A DNA stretch of 64,000 bases from Toxonevra muliebris (Eukaryota > Arthropoda > Insecta > Diptera > Pallopteridae): contig OY829329.1 of NCBI GenBank assembly GCA_963691655.1, positions 9,810,708-9,874,707 on the forward strand. Reading direction: 5' to 3'. How positions within the stretch are numbered: position 1 is the first letter of the stretch; every line of letters starts with the position of its first letter. The notes under the pieces were generated by a model. It was given only the letters and a program-made list of their open reading frames with translations, did not search any database and was not told the DNA's origin. The position numbers were made by a program, and so were the translations under genes. This document shows, piece by piece, positions 23,793 to 35,800 of this stretch.

Positions 23793-26700
23793 ATCGACAA
23801 TTTTATTTTACTCTTAATTTTATTTAAATTTCATTCATTTAACTTTTTCTAGAAACTTGCAAATTCATTTAATCTCTTGATTATTTAAGTATACTTTAAA
23901 AATCTTAAACATTTTCCCACATGTGTGTGCTTGAAATTGGAAAGACATTTTGAAGGTCTTAAGTTCTTTTAATTGACTACACACTGATGTTGCCAATTGC
24001 CATTTGCCATTTTCTACTTCTTCTCCTTTCATTCCTGTCTATTTAGCAGTTTCATCCGCAACGTGCTTTTATCCTTAACGGCTGGATTATGTCACACACG
24101 TACATGCACTCACCAACACAGAAAAGATATAAGCACATATAGGCAATACATATACAACTATATAGCCACAATGGAAATACAGTAGGCTACTCTATATATT
24201 CTTTTATAGTACTACATAAAAAAAAATTAACATAATATCCACGTTTGGCTTAACCTTTCGATTAACTTCTTATTTTTTTTTTTTTTGCCTCATGAAACAA
24301 AAAAGATTTTTTGTTTTTGTTATTTTATTGTTAGGGTGTTGCATTAATTTTGTGGGCAAAGGTGTCCTTGGTTTTATATGTATGTGTGTTTGTATGTATG
24401 TGTATATATTTATGTATATGCAATACACTTGTAATTAAGCTGCTTAAGAATACTTTAGTAGACTTTAGCTTATATTCGATTAGCATTTTTATTCTATTTT
24501 GTTTTCGTAAGTTATTTTTGTTTTTTTTTTTTTTTTTTTTTTTGTATGAATAAATCTCTTTTGTTATTGTGTAGGCGTAAACATGAAACCAACTACATTA
24601 TTAAAACACAAGAGCTTTATTTGAAGAAGAAAAATTAATTAAAATGTCAATTAAAATAGATAATCTAATGGATTGTAAGTGGAAGCTACGTATACCTAAT
24701 TCAATATAAGTATACAAGTATGTATTAAAAAAAAAAATTAAATTTACTTCATATGCATAATTGATTCCATGTCCAATTTTATGATTAAATGTGAATACAA
24801 ACAGAAAAATGCCAACCGCTCTAAATCTAGCTCTCATTTATTATGCAAAACAATTTTTTCTGGCTTAAAAATGCAAATTAAGAGCTTAAAACTGGGCTAA
24901 ACAAATCAGGACAAACAAAAAACAGTTCGAAAAAAGAGAAAACTAGAAACTTTAACTCGTCTATGTTCTATGTTGTGTGTTAAGCTGAAGTCGCGCTAAG
25001 CCGCAAACTACAACAACGTGATTAAGAATTTGTTTAGCTTCTTCCGTTTTCCAGAGTAATCTTAATTGAGCTGTCATGCAACTATGTGTGCTGTGATTTC
25101 ACAGTAAGTAAATATGAGACGCATATTTTAAATAAAAAAAAAAAAAACATGATATGCCATTTATTTTCTCAAAATTATATTATTCGCATATTCAATTAAG
25201 GAATATGTAAAGGAGCTTGGCAATTAAACAAATGAATATCCAAGGATTAGGTTTAAACTTTGAAAAATCACCAGGTTTTGCCCAACTAGATCAAAAGAAA
25301 CCCATTTCTCCCCACATGATTCCTTCAATTCGATATTGCTAACCTTAAAAAGGTGACCAAACCAAAAAATAAACAAATAAATTTACCCATTTATTCCTAG
25401 CTTCAGTTGCTAAAGAATAAAGTTGTCTGAATTCACCCTAATGTATTTAAAAAATCAAACAAAAATCCAGTCCAAAAACCTGATAGAAATTCACACTGAA
25501 ATTGAAATAAAAATTCAAACCTGAAAGTTCCAAACAAAAATTCTGACCAAAATTCAAATCGAATTCAGAATCAAAACTCAAAACATAAGCAGACCAAATT
25601 TAGATCAGATTTATTCTGATAACACTAGTTTGCAGCCAAAATTACCAATGAACACCAATATTCAATCCCTATGTAAAATTGGTCGCTGACCCCGAAAATC
25701 AACTCTATTTTTAATTCTATAGTGTGGTTTTGGAGATATCGCCAGTTTCATTTTTTTTTTATCGGAAAGCTCATTCATGTTGAATTGTTCCGTTTCAAAG
25801 TTTTTTTATTTGACAGCCCCGTTAAAGAAGTTTCCACTTCAAAAATTAGATTAAAATTAAAACAAAAAATCTGACCAAGAGCAGACCAAACTCATATAGA
25901 AAACAGACCTCATTTAGACCAAAAATTAGGCCTAAACTCAAAAACAAAATTAAAACAGAAGTATACCAAATTTAGACCAAACGTAATCTCGATATTCAGA
26001 TTAAAACTTATAACAAAACTCAGACCAAATTGCATTGTTTCACTCACTAGTCGATTCTAAAGGGTTATTTTCGGTTGAAAAGCCCTCAACAGCAGTCAAC
26101 AGACATGTAGACAACCAGGCAAGTCGGTGGTGGTAGAATGGTTTTGGGATTGAGATTGAAGTGAGCCCAATCCCTCACTTTCTCTCCTCTCTTACCGATG
26201 AAAATCTCATACATTTTGATTGTTGCTCATGAATATAAAAAATGTTCAAGAGACAAAAAAAACCCTCTCCCCCTTAGGAAATATCTGCATTCGCTAGTGC
26301 ATACAAGTAACTACACTTGATTCCGCAAGTTTATACCAATTTTATGAATTATTTTCAAAAGCATATACGAATTTATGTTTAATTGTTTCGAGTATGTATG
26401 AACAAAAATGTTAAGGAGCTTAAAAAAATTAATTTAAAATATTAGAAAAGTACAAAAACTAACGTAAATATCAACAACATTTAAAATAAAATGGCAGGCT
26501 TTATAAACTTAATTAAAATCTCAAAATAAATCAAATTAAATTTTCAAATCTCTAATGAAAAATTAACCGCAAACAATTGTACAAACTTAAACTGCTCAAT
26601 TTGACAATTGAAAAACAAATTGTGTCAAAATCATACGAAAACACACACAAAATGCACACTAATGCAAAATACACACAAAGAATCATACACGAATATAAAA
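23793..26700. other. non-coding interval
   Basis: AT-rich DNA with a T-run near 24518-24543, TATGTGTGT tracts (24378-24405) and repeated CAAA/ACC-rich text (25,450-26,010: multiple degenerate AAATTCAGACCAAA-like units). The latter may be an old tandem repeat. A fragment at about 26,190-26,290 is related to 15,850-15,990. No gene was found. Confidence 0.45.
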
Positions 26701-26850
26701 TCATTCACCAAAATACACACGCACACATACGTACAATCATTCACCAAAATACACACGCGCATATACCTACAATCATTCACTAAAAAAACACCCACACATT
26801 CGTACAATCATTCACCAAAAACACACACACAAACACACATGCACAATTAT
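26701..26850 (+). repeat. 36-bp tandem repeat, CA-rich
   Basis: Four units with starts of TCATTCAC at 26701, 26737, 26773 and 26808 (period 35-36), containing CCAAAATACACACGC and CATACGTACAA. It creates His/Thr-rich pseudo-frames in two phases that should not be read as protein. Confidence 0.85.
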
Positions 26851-27769
26851 AGAAAATACAATAATTGTAAACAACCACAAAATAATACAATATTTTACCT
26901 TATGTAATAATATAACCACATAATAAATTCAACTAAATATGCACAAATATATACGGAAAACACAAACATGCATTATTACACAAACACAGATATACAAAAA
27001 TACATATATGCATATATGGATACCATAAATATTTTTTTAATTAATTGCATTTATAAAATTGTAAAAATAACAAAAAGCACAACAACAATAATAGCAATAG
27101 CAATAGCACCATTGACACCTGCAACAATTTATTAATATGCGCATAAATGTGGCCTCGTATTTATGTTTGTATTTGTGTGTGCGAGGGTGTGCGTATGTTT
27201 TTGTGCAATTTAAACATATCGAAGAGGGTCGGGTCGTCTCCCCCTACTCTGCTAACTACCACTTTGCACTAAAATAGCTAAAATGTTTTGCGGTTTATTT
27301 TTCGTTAAAATTGCAAACGAAAATGTAAAATTTATGATCAAACCAAATGACAAACGAAAAACAAAAAGTTATACGAGCATATAGCAACGTGATATTAGCA
27401 CAAAAAAAAGTACCTACATACCTATTTTTTACTTTTACGGCTCCAATAAATTATGATTTACTTAAATATAACACACAAAAAAGAATATTATACGCACACC
27501 ATTAAACATAGAAATACTATTATAAAATGAAATATGCATAAATATAGAAAGCAACCAACATAAATACGAGTAAATGTATAGACAAAAATTAATACGAAAT
27601 ACCTATGCATAGAATTTTCTTCTTTTTTTTTTGCAGTTACAAACTACATAAATAATTCTAAGTTTATACAATATTTAAGGAGCTATTTTTAAATCTTTTT
27701 TTTTTGTGGTGGAATTTAATTAGATTTTTTTTAAATGAATATTCCTAATGAGATAAAATAAACGTTAGA
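26851..27769. other. non-coding interval
   Basis: Very AT-rich DNA with ACAA/AATAGC repeats near 27085-27108 and no recognised gene. Confidence 0.5.
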
Positions 27770-28400
27770 TGCTAAACGACCTCGCTTTCGTCTCCCCTCC
27801 TTAGTTCAAAAATATCAAAAATCGTGAGAACAACAACAAAGAAAATAAACTTGCTCTTTGAAGTTCTTGTTCTCTTGATCTCTTCCATTTCAACTAATAC
27901 TCTCTCATTTAAGTACAATTGCTCTGTGTTTGTAATTCAGCTTTTACACACACATCGATTTCTCTCACCGATTATCTGTTTTTTGCTGACGAGGGAGACG
28001 AAAGTGAACGAGTCAAAATCGGCTCTACCAACGATTTTTGACGTTTACCTTTTGTAAGTTTCTCATCTCTGTTCCACTCATATAAAACGAATAACACAGA
28101 AGCAATAGAAATAAAAAATCCGTCGGTCGAAATCGTTGAGCATAAAAGCTGTTGCCGATTGAACAAGATATCAAAAGAGAATATGTAAAAATTGGTGAGT
28201 AAAATCGGACATAAATCAGTGTGTGTAAAAGCAGGCTAATAAATTATGTGCTTTGGCTGCTCACATGGCAGAATAATAGAGGTAGCAGCATCCAACAAGT
28301 CGCTCTCATTTCCATTCTGAGCTTTATTGTCTCTCTTACTATTGTCTCGATTCTGCCATGGCTACTCGGCTGCGTTTATGAGTAGGCAACGATGATTTTT
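27770..28400 (+). repeat. interspersed repeat R2, copy 1
   Basis: Shares an ordered series of blocks with 31425-31690 (same strand) and 33565-34110 (opposite strand): TAAACGACC, TTTCGTCTCCC.TCCTT, CTTGATC, AATACTCTC and CTCGGCTGCGTTTATGAG. No frame is conserved between copies, so this is a repeat and not a gene family. A palindrome with 14-bp perfect arms, CTGAGAATTGATTT, lies just beyond it at 28455-28518. Confidence 0.6.
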
Positions 28401-31400
28401 CTCACCTCTTTTTTTTTGGTTAAACGGGAAGGGAAATAGAGAACAACTCGTCGCCTGAGAATTGATTTGGCGTATAGGTATACGAATACGTATGCACATA
28501 TGCTAAATCAATTCTCAGTAGACAAAATGCTAAGATGATTTAAAATGAGAGGTTAGAAAAGATGTTTCACTTCTTCAGTGTATGACTGCTACACGTTTAA
28601 GTTTTTTTCTTTTCTTTTTGTTCCACTTATATTCTACGGGCTCTGCGAAATCCGCGAATGTCAGCCAAAAGGTCACCGCTGACGAAAAGAATTGAAGATC
28701 ACTTTTCTAAGTTAATCATCATTACCATGTATATTATCTACTAATATTATTTTTTCTTTTTAGAAATATGTAGAGGAATTGCTGCAACAGTTTGGTTTTT
28801 TAAATATAGTTATACAATTTTTGCAAAAATTTAAAAAAATATGTCAAAACTTTCCATTATTAGGTATTTTTATTCATGAATGCAAAAATATATAAGCAAC
28901 TTATTCAGGCGTTATAATTTTAAATAGTTTTCGAAACAGATTTTATTTTATATAATTCAATTTTTTGCCTTTTCAATACAAATTTTTTAATCAATGAATA
29001 TTTAACACCTTCATTAGTATGTAAATACATACAATGAAAACATAGATATCTGTATATACTCGTATATGTATGTATGTGTATGTATTATAATCCTTTACGC
29101 ATGAGTAACTACAATTCAATCAAACGACTGCCACAAAAAAATTTTATAATTGTACAAAAAATGCATGAACAGAAGTAAAAGTGCTGGAAATATTTCACAA
29201 GAATAAAAATAAAAAAAAAAAATAAAAAATATTCGATTGAAAATCATAAAATTTAACTAGAAAAAAAATAAAATCAAAACTGTTAAAAAAGAAAGTTCTG
29301 ATTCACAACTTTAAATGATTGCTCTAGAATTAATAAAATGTTAATTAAACAAATCAATACGTAAAATGAGAAAAACAGAATAATTTAACAGAAAAAAAAG
29401 ACAGCAAAACGATGTGAATATGTATGTGAATAGTTACATACATATGTATGCATATATGTATGTGTGAAGGTATGTGCATATTTATATCAATATGAATATA
29501 TAAATACCTGCATATAATCTTTGTGGATAGAACATTGAAATAAATGTTAAATTGACCTAGATTTTTTATGGAATTTAAAAAAAAAATTAGCAAAATGAAG
29601 CAAGTAAATAAAATAGAAGAAAGTATTTATATATTCATACAAAAAAAAAATTAATAAATATTTTTTATAAAACAATCCATGAAAATCAGTAGAATACTAT
29701 TGTTGACTCAATGAGCAAAAAAAATTCTCACCATATCATTGCAGTTCTCCCTTCAAAGTTTCAACTCAAATGTGGTGACTTATTTTTGCAGAGATTGTAC
29801 CGAAATTCCCTCAAGATGTGAACGAGTAAAGACTCTCTCTTATTTGTCGCAACAACAATGCCATGGTGTTCGCCGCGCATATACCCAATCAGTGCTACCA
29901 CTTTGATCCAATTGGATCAAAAGTGATACATTTTCACCGCTTTTTTTAGGATACTTTTTTTTGCCTTTGGCCCTATTTTGATACTTTTTTGTTAAAAAAA
30001 ATGTATTACATTTCGTGCTTTTTAACCCTAAATAATTGGCAGTTGTATTTCCACAAGTTATTATTTTTGCGAGTGGCAATTTACTTTATCAATTTTACTA
30101 TTGCAATTACAGTTTCCACTAAATCAGCCGCCGATTTCGTGAAGAGTGGTATGACGTCTTATCATGAATACAAAAAAAAATTAAAAATCATGTTGTTCTT
30201 TGTGTGACAAATTGTTTGATTGAAGTTCCTTTTTTGTGTTATTTTGTTGCAAAACATTTTTTCATTCTATATTAATAAACAAATTTTTATTCGTTAACAA
30301 AATCGTTTTCTTATCTTCATTTATAAATATTATAAAAATTTTGGTACGTTGATACTTTTTCTTTTTTACAATGATACATTTGATATTTTTCTGCCTTTCG
30401 GCATAAAATAAATGTGGCATAGTGTAGAATGGTCAATTATAATCTAATTCTAATTATTGACGGTGCGTTTTCATAACGCTCCGTACTTAATGGGTTAATG
30501 CATTGTTGCATCTAAACTGATTTCGCATGAAAGGTTTTTTATTTTCTCCTTTTTTTAATCTTTTCCCCCTAAATAATTTGTAATGCCTTACAGACTGATT
30601 GATTCGCTGTATCTAGCAGAAGTTCGTTATAAGCGAAAAGTACTGTAATTTTCCATAGTGTTAATAAAAATAAAGAAGAAATTTCCACAATTTTCCGCTT
30701 CTTGCAAAACTTCAAGTTTTACCACAGTTACACACTAATTTTAAAGTATAAAGTGTGCCACAATTACTGGGACAATCAGGCGCAAATCTGGTGTTAATTA
30801 ATTGTATGTGGCAGATGTGTGTTCAATATGATGTGGAAGATGTACATAAGTAAGCATGAATATTTTCATATCTTCCATCTTCATAGAAGTGCTAAATATG
30901 ACTTTTCTTCTTTTTTTGTAATGTCCGCTAATTAGTTGTTATTTATAAAAGAATATTTCTTTTTTTTTAATTTTCATTTTCAGAAACTTTAATGTCCTTT
31001 TTAAGTAGGTACGTTCACTAAAACTTTTTACTTTGAAATACATATGTAAGAAATTGATTTTCTATGTTGATATTGAGATTTCATAAAAGAACAAAATCAA
31101 ATTATCAAAGATGCACGTCGTAATTAAGAAAGTTTTTATGAAGAGAGCTTTGTTTAAAAAGCTTTAGTGAAGAGGTTAAACACTTGAAGAAGTATAATAT
31201 TTCATCTTTATAATGAGCTGAGAAGGCTGAATGAAGTGGCAATTAAGATAATTTAAGAAGTTCATAAAAGTTAGTGCACTAGGATAATAATAATCATAGT
31301 AATAGCAGTTTGTTCTAACTAGTTGGTTGTGGTTGAATAAGTACAATAGTTGTAAATGAAATTTAATTAAACTTAACTTGAAATGAATATTTCTTATGAA

Positions 31401-31424
31401 AAAAAAAAAAAAAAAATATGCGTT
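28401..31424. other. non-coding interval
   Basis: AT-rich DNA with TATG/CATA microsatellites (29050-29085, 29415-29480). A sequence starting CAGTGCTACCAC (29890) and ending GTGGCATAGTG (about 30413-30423) resembles a TIR element, but I found no matching target duplication. No gene was recognised. Confidence 0.45.
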
Positions 31425-31690
31425 AGAAGTTAAACGACCCCATTTTCGTCTCCCATCCTTCGTACAAAAACACAATAGAGAGAACAGCATCAAGGAAAAC
31501 AAACTCGCTCTTTGACTTTCTGTTTCTCTTGATCGCTCTCTTTTCAATTAATACTCTCCCTTCGGAGTAAAATTGCACTTCGGCTGGGTTTATGAGCACG
31601 CAACGACGATCTCACCTATTTTTTTTTTTTTTTTAGGTTCAACGGTATTGTAGAGGAGAGACAAAGAACAGTTGAGATGTATCAAGGCCG
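31425..31690 (+). repeat. interspersed repeat R2, copy 2
   Basis: TTAAACGACCCCATTTTCG, CTCCCATCCTTCGTAC, TCTCTTGATCG, AATACTCTCCC and CGGCTGGGTTTATGAG appear in the same order as in 27770-28400. The frame seen on the minus strand here is a by-product of this repeat. Confidence 0.6.
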
Positions 31691-31712
31691 AATAAGAGAG
31701 GAAGGAAAACCA

Positions 31713-31800
31713 AGCTTAACTGTCAAACTATGAAACTATGAAGAGAGAGCGTAGAGCGTAGTTTTCTTGTATGAATTGAAATCACGAAACACACACACAC
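31713..31800 (+). repeat. interspersed repeat R1, copy 2
   Basis: CTTAACTGTCAAACTATGAA, then GTATGAATTGAAATCACG, then AAACACACACACAC. It is homologous to 11546-11640. At 31801 the match stops abruptly and CAGTGATGAAAAAGTAGG begins, a hAT-like terminus. No right end or target duplication was found for that insert. Confidence 0.6.
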
Positions 31801-32831
31801 CAGTGATGAAAAAGTAGGTACAATTGAACCTTTTTTACGAGTTTTTCAAACTACAAGATACATTTGGTACAATAGGCACATTTTAGGTACAATTTGATAT
31901 TGGTCAAAAAAATATTAAAACTAAATTACAAACCAAAAATTATAATTTGTAATAAGTGACTACTTACATTTATTCTGCCAACTACGTCAAAAACACAGAG
32001 TTTTTTATCTATTAAAAGAAAAGTTTTGCACATCTTTTTACTCGAGAGGGAACGTTTTAAAAATGTACTTTAACTTAAAGATTTTAATTCAAGTAAGTAA
32101 GACTAGCAAAAAAAACACAAATTAGAAAATTCAATCCTTTAAAGTCTATATTCCCTAGTCTAGTGACATTCTACTCTTAAAGGCCAAATTATTATTACCA
32201 ACCTACATGACAAAAAAAATTTTGTTAACACAAATACAAGGTGCAAAAAACAAAACACGATGTGGTTTAGAATATAACATAAAAAAATTAAGCGATCATA
32301 TTAGCATGTTTCAAATGAAAGTATTACAAAGTCAATTTGTTAATATATAAATATAAACATTCAGAATATGGCTCAAAGTAGAAGACCTAATAAATAAGCA
32401 AACTTACCACATGCACATACAAAAAAAAAAAAAAAAAATTAGTATGTATTTAAAAAATTTAGGGTACGAGAAAAAACAAGCCAAAGAAGAAAATCGTTGA
32501 TTGGGGACTGCATCGCATACAAATAAAAATATAACATTTTCATTTTAATGATTTCAGTTCAATTTGAGTATTACAATCGCAAGCGCGTAAAATTTATATC
32601 GAAAGAAAATGCGGCATGAGCGTTAACGGAACGGAAACGTTTAAGAAAGCAGCGGAAGTGAATATATATTTGCGAATACGTTTTACGAATGTTTATAATT
32701 TGCAAACGAAAAGTGATCAAAATAAAAAAATTTGTTATTAAGTGATATTAAGTGAAGACAGAAAAAAAAAGGATATTGTGTTTAAGAATTTAATTTAGTT
32801 AAATAAAAAAAAATATATATATATATTTAAC
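31801..32831. other. upstream region of the membrane-protein gene
   Basis: AT-rich DNA. The first part is probably a transposon remnant (many GGTACAATT motifs, 31815-31900). The last 250 bases before 32832 are the likely promoter and 5' leader. A TCAGTT initiator-like hexamer is at about 32566, but no TATA box is convincing and the start of transcription is not determined. Confidence 0.4.
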
Positions 32832-35800
32832 ATGTGTAAATTAAGCTTATTTTTCGTATACATAAACGTTGTTTGTATATGCGGCGTTACAGCTTATTCA
32901 CAGGTGCTATTAACGGGCAGTAATAGCCCAAAAAATGAAGGTCCTAAGATCTTTAAAGCTTTAAATATGGATTTAATTTACCCCAAAACGTATGTATAAA
33001 ATTTATTCGTTTTGAACACAAAAAAAAAATATTTCCTTTATTGAAAAAGGTCCTGAATTTGTAATAAGATAAGTGATTAACAGAGCTATAAAAGCTTTGA
33101 GTTCAACATTTTCTTCCAATTCAGCTATATTAATAATGGATAATAGAATTATGACAACTAAGGTACGATAAAGAATGGTTTAGTTCTATATTATCAGGAT
33201 TCCTTGCGAATAGAGTCTTTTGTTATACCACTTTAGTCGTAGGATAATTTTTAGCGTTTATCGTTGTGAAAGAAAATGTTTACTCATGAAAATCAAGCAA
33301 TGGTTGAGCCTAAGGCAATGAAAAATTAACATTGAAATTTAGTTTCTTTCATCTAATTATATTATAATAAACACAAAATTTAATCGGTACCAATAATCAT
33401 AAGCAAGTTATATGTTGAATTTAAACTCATACATACCGTTATTTAAATTTGAATTTGTAGATTTGTCAAATTTTCATGAATTAATCATTAATCAAATTCT
33501 ATTTTTATACACTTTTATACACTTTATATGAGAACGCCAAAATACAATACGCAATACACTTTATGTGTTTTTGTTTTTTGTCCCCCTTCCACAATACCGT
33601 TTAGCAAAAAAAAAAGAAAAGAAAATGGTGACAGATATCGTCGTTGCATACTCATAAACGTAGCCGAGTAGCCATAATTTATTTGTTATATACAGAGTGC
33701 AATTGTACTTAAATGAGAGGAGAGTATTAGTTGAAAAGAAAAAGATCAAGAGAGGTAAGAGAAATCGTTGTTGCGTACTCGCTAATGCAAATGAATTGTC
33801 AAAAGCTCATAATTTTTTTATTATAAAAAAAAGTGCAGTTGTATTTAAATGAGAAAGTATTAGTTGATAAGGATGAGATCAACAGAGGTGAGAGAAATCG
33901 TGGTTTAGTACTCGCAAATGCAGCCGAGTAGCCAAAAGCACAAAATTATTTGTTTTTTTACAAGCAAAATGCAATTGTACTCAAGTGAGAAAGTATTAGT
34001 TGAAAAGAAAGAGATCAAGAGAACAAGAAATTCAAAGAGCAAGCTTTTTTTCTTTAATGTTGTTTTCTCGATTGTGCTTTTGCACGAAGGATGGGAGACG
34101 AAGATCTAATGCTTGGGTTTCACTCAGTGTTGCCAGAAACTTCACTTCAAAAATTGTCAAAATTGTAAGGAAAAATCGACATTTTCAGAAAAAAATCGTC
34201 ATCAGAAAAAAACTCTAAAATCTACATGTCGTTGCTCCCTGAATTCAACATCTAATTGGTGAAATTAATTTTCGTCCCCCAAATTTTTAAGATGTGACAT
34301 CAAACTTTGTAATGAATTGACTTCTTCTGAAACACACTGTCAAATTTCATATAAATTTTGACAAAATTACAAGGCTTTGCACGTTTTAATGAAGGCCCTT
34401 ATTAATTTTTCTTTAGCATAAATCTGTGGCAATAAGGAATAACAGCTAAACTCAAAAGTCGACTAAAAACCTGTTGCGTATTTTTCATTATAAAACCCAA
34501 AATAAATAAATAATAAAAAAAAAAACATCATAAAAGAATTTTACATCTTTGAAAAATGTTGTTCCCAGAAATAAGTCTGTTCGTAAACCATGAGTTATAT
34601 TAAAAAACAAAAATTCATATTTGGAATCTTTCCCTTTCGACATACACGAAATCAGTAAAACTTAAACTGAGTCTAAACCAATTTTAGTAGAAGCTTACTG
34701 GAAATATCCTTATAAAAATTAATAAAATATATTTCACCCGATTTTGTAAGCCTAGTATTAATCCAGCGCAAACAATGAATATTGTTTATGGTAAATCATC
34801 GTTGGATCTTTTCGATTCTTCATAAGCTACACGAATATGATGGATACAATATTCTATATCTTACCAATGTGATATATAAACTCTTAAGAGTCAAGGGATC
34901 CTTGAATTTTTATATAGAAATTCATAGAATGAATCCAAGCATGAACTTAGACACTTGGTAGACAAAGTGTTTGGTAAAACTAAATTTCGGATTAAAGATT
35001 ACTCTCCAATTCGTTTTCCTTGATCCTTAAATTTTTCTATAGAGATTTTTACAATAAACCCCAGCATGGAACTAGACTGAACAATTATAAAATTAGTATG
35101 CTACGGAAACCCTAATTTCGGAAAACAAAAAAAAAAGAGGACCCAGCTCCGTGTTCTCCCAAATTCTGCTAGAGCAGTTACCTATATAGGTTGGTAAAGT
35201 CCACGCACGTAATATAAACGGAATACTGATTAAACATTTTAAGGACTTGCACAAATTTATCAAAGAAAGTCGAGTAAAATCATACCATACTTAAAATTTT
35301 CTCTCACAGAACTTTCAGGAACACATACCTAAATTCTATTGGTGTAAAAATTTATCAAAAATATTAAACACATTTTCATTTACGTTTAAGCTTTTGAAAA
35401 CTATAAATGAAATATTTTCTCCCCCTCATATTTATCCCAATACATAGTATTCCTTTGTGTCACTAACAAATCATGAATTTAACTTTTTTTATTTATTTAT
35501 TTTTTTTTTTCATAGTTTTAATTCAAGTGAAAATGTTATCTCTACAACTCAAACATCAATAATATCTACAGAAGCCACAACAACAACAACAAAGCCATCA
35601 TTATCATTACAAACAAATTATGATGCACTACAACAGCATCAGGAATATGAAACACCACCATCGCTACCACCACCATTATTATATGTCACTCCAGCTAATG
35701 ATGCACTAAATGCACCAACACCCGCATCAACATCATCATCATCATCACCATCACTATCATCAATAGAAGTGACAGAAAATTCAAAGCTGTCACAGAATAA

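Noticed and set aside
26577..26907. Two overlapping His/Thr-rich frames
   Set aside because: They are readings of the 36-bp CA-rich tandem repeat in two phases.
29890..30423. Possible hAT element from CAGTGCTACCAC to GTGGCATAGTG
   Set aside because: The ends are only weakly inverse and the 8-bp flanks (TACCCAAT and TAGAATGG) do not match.
31176..31547. 123-codon minus-strand frame
   Set aside because: It covers the R2 repeat and an A-run; the frame is not conserved in other R2 copies.
34116..34330. CAGTGTTGCCAG start resembling a hAT terminus
   Set aside because: No inverse right end or target duplication was found downstream.
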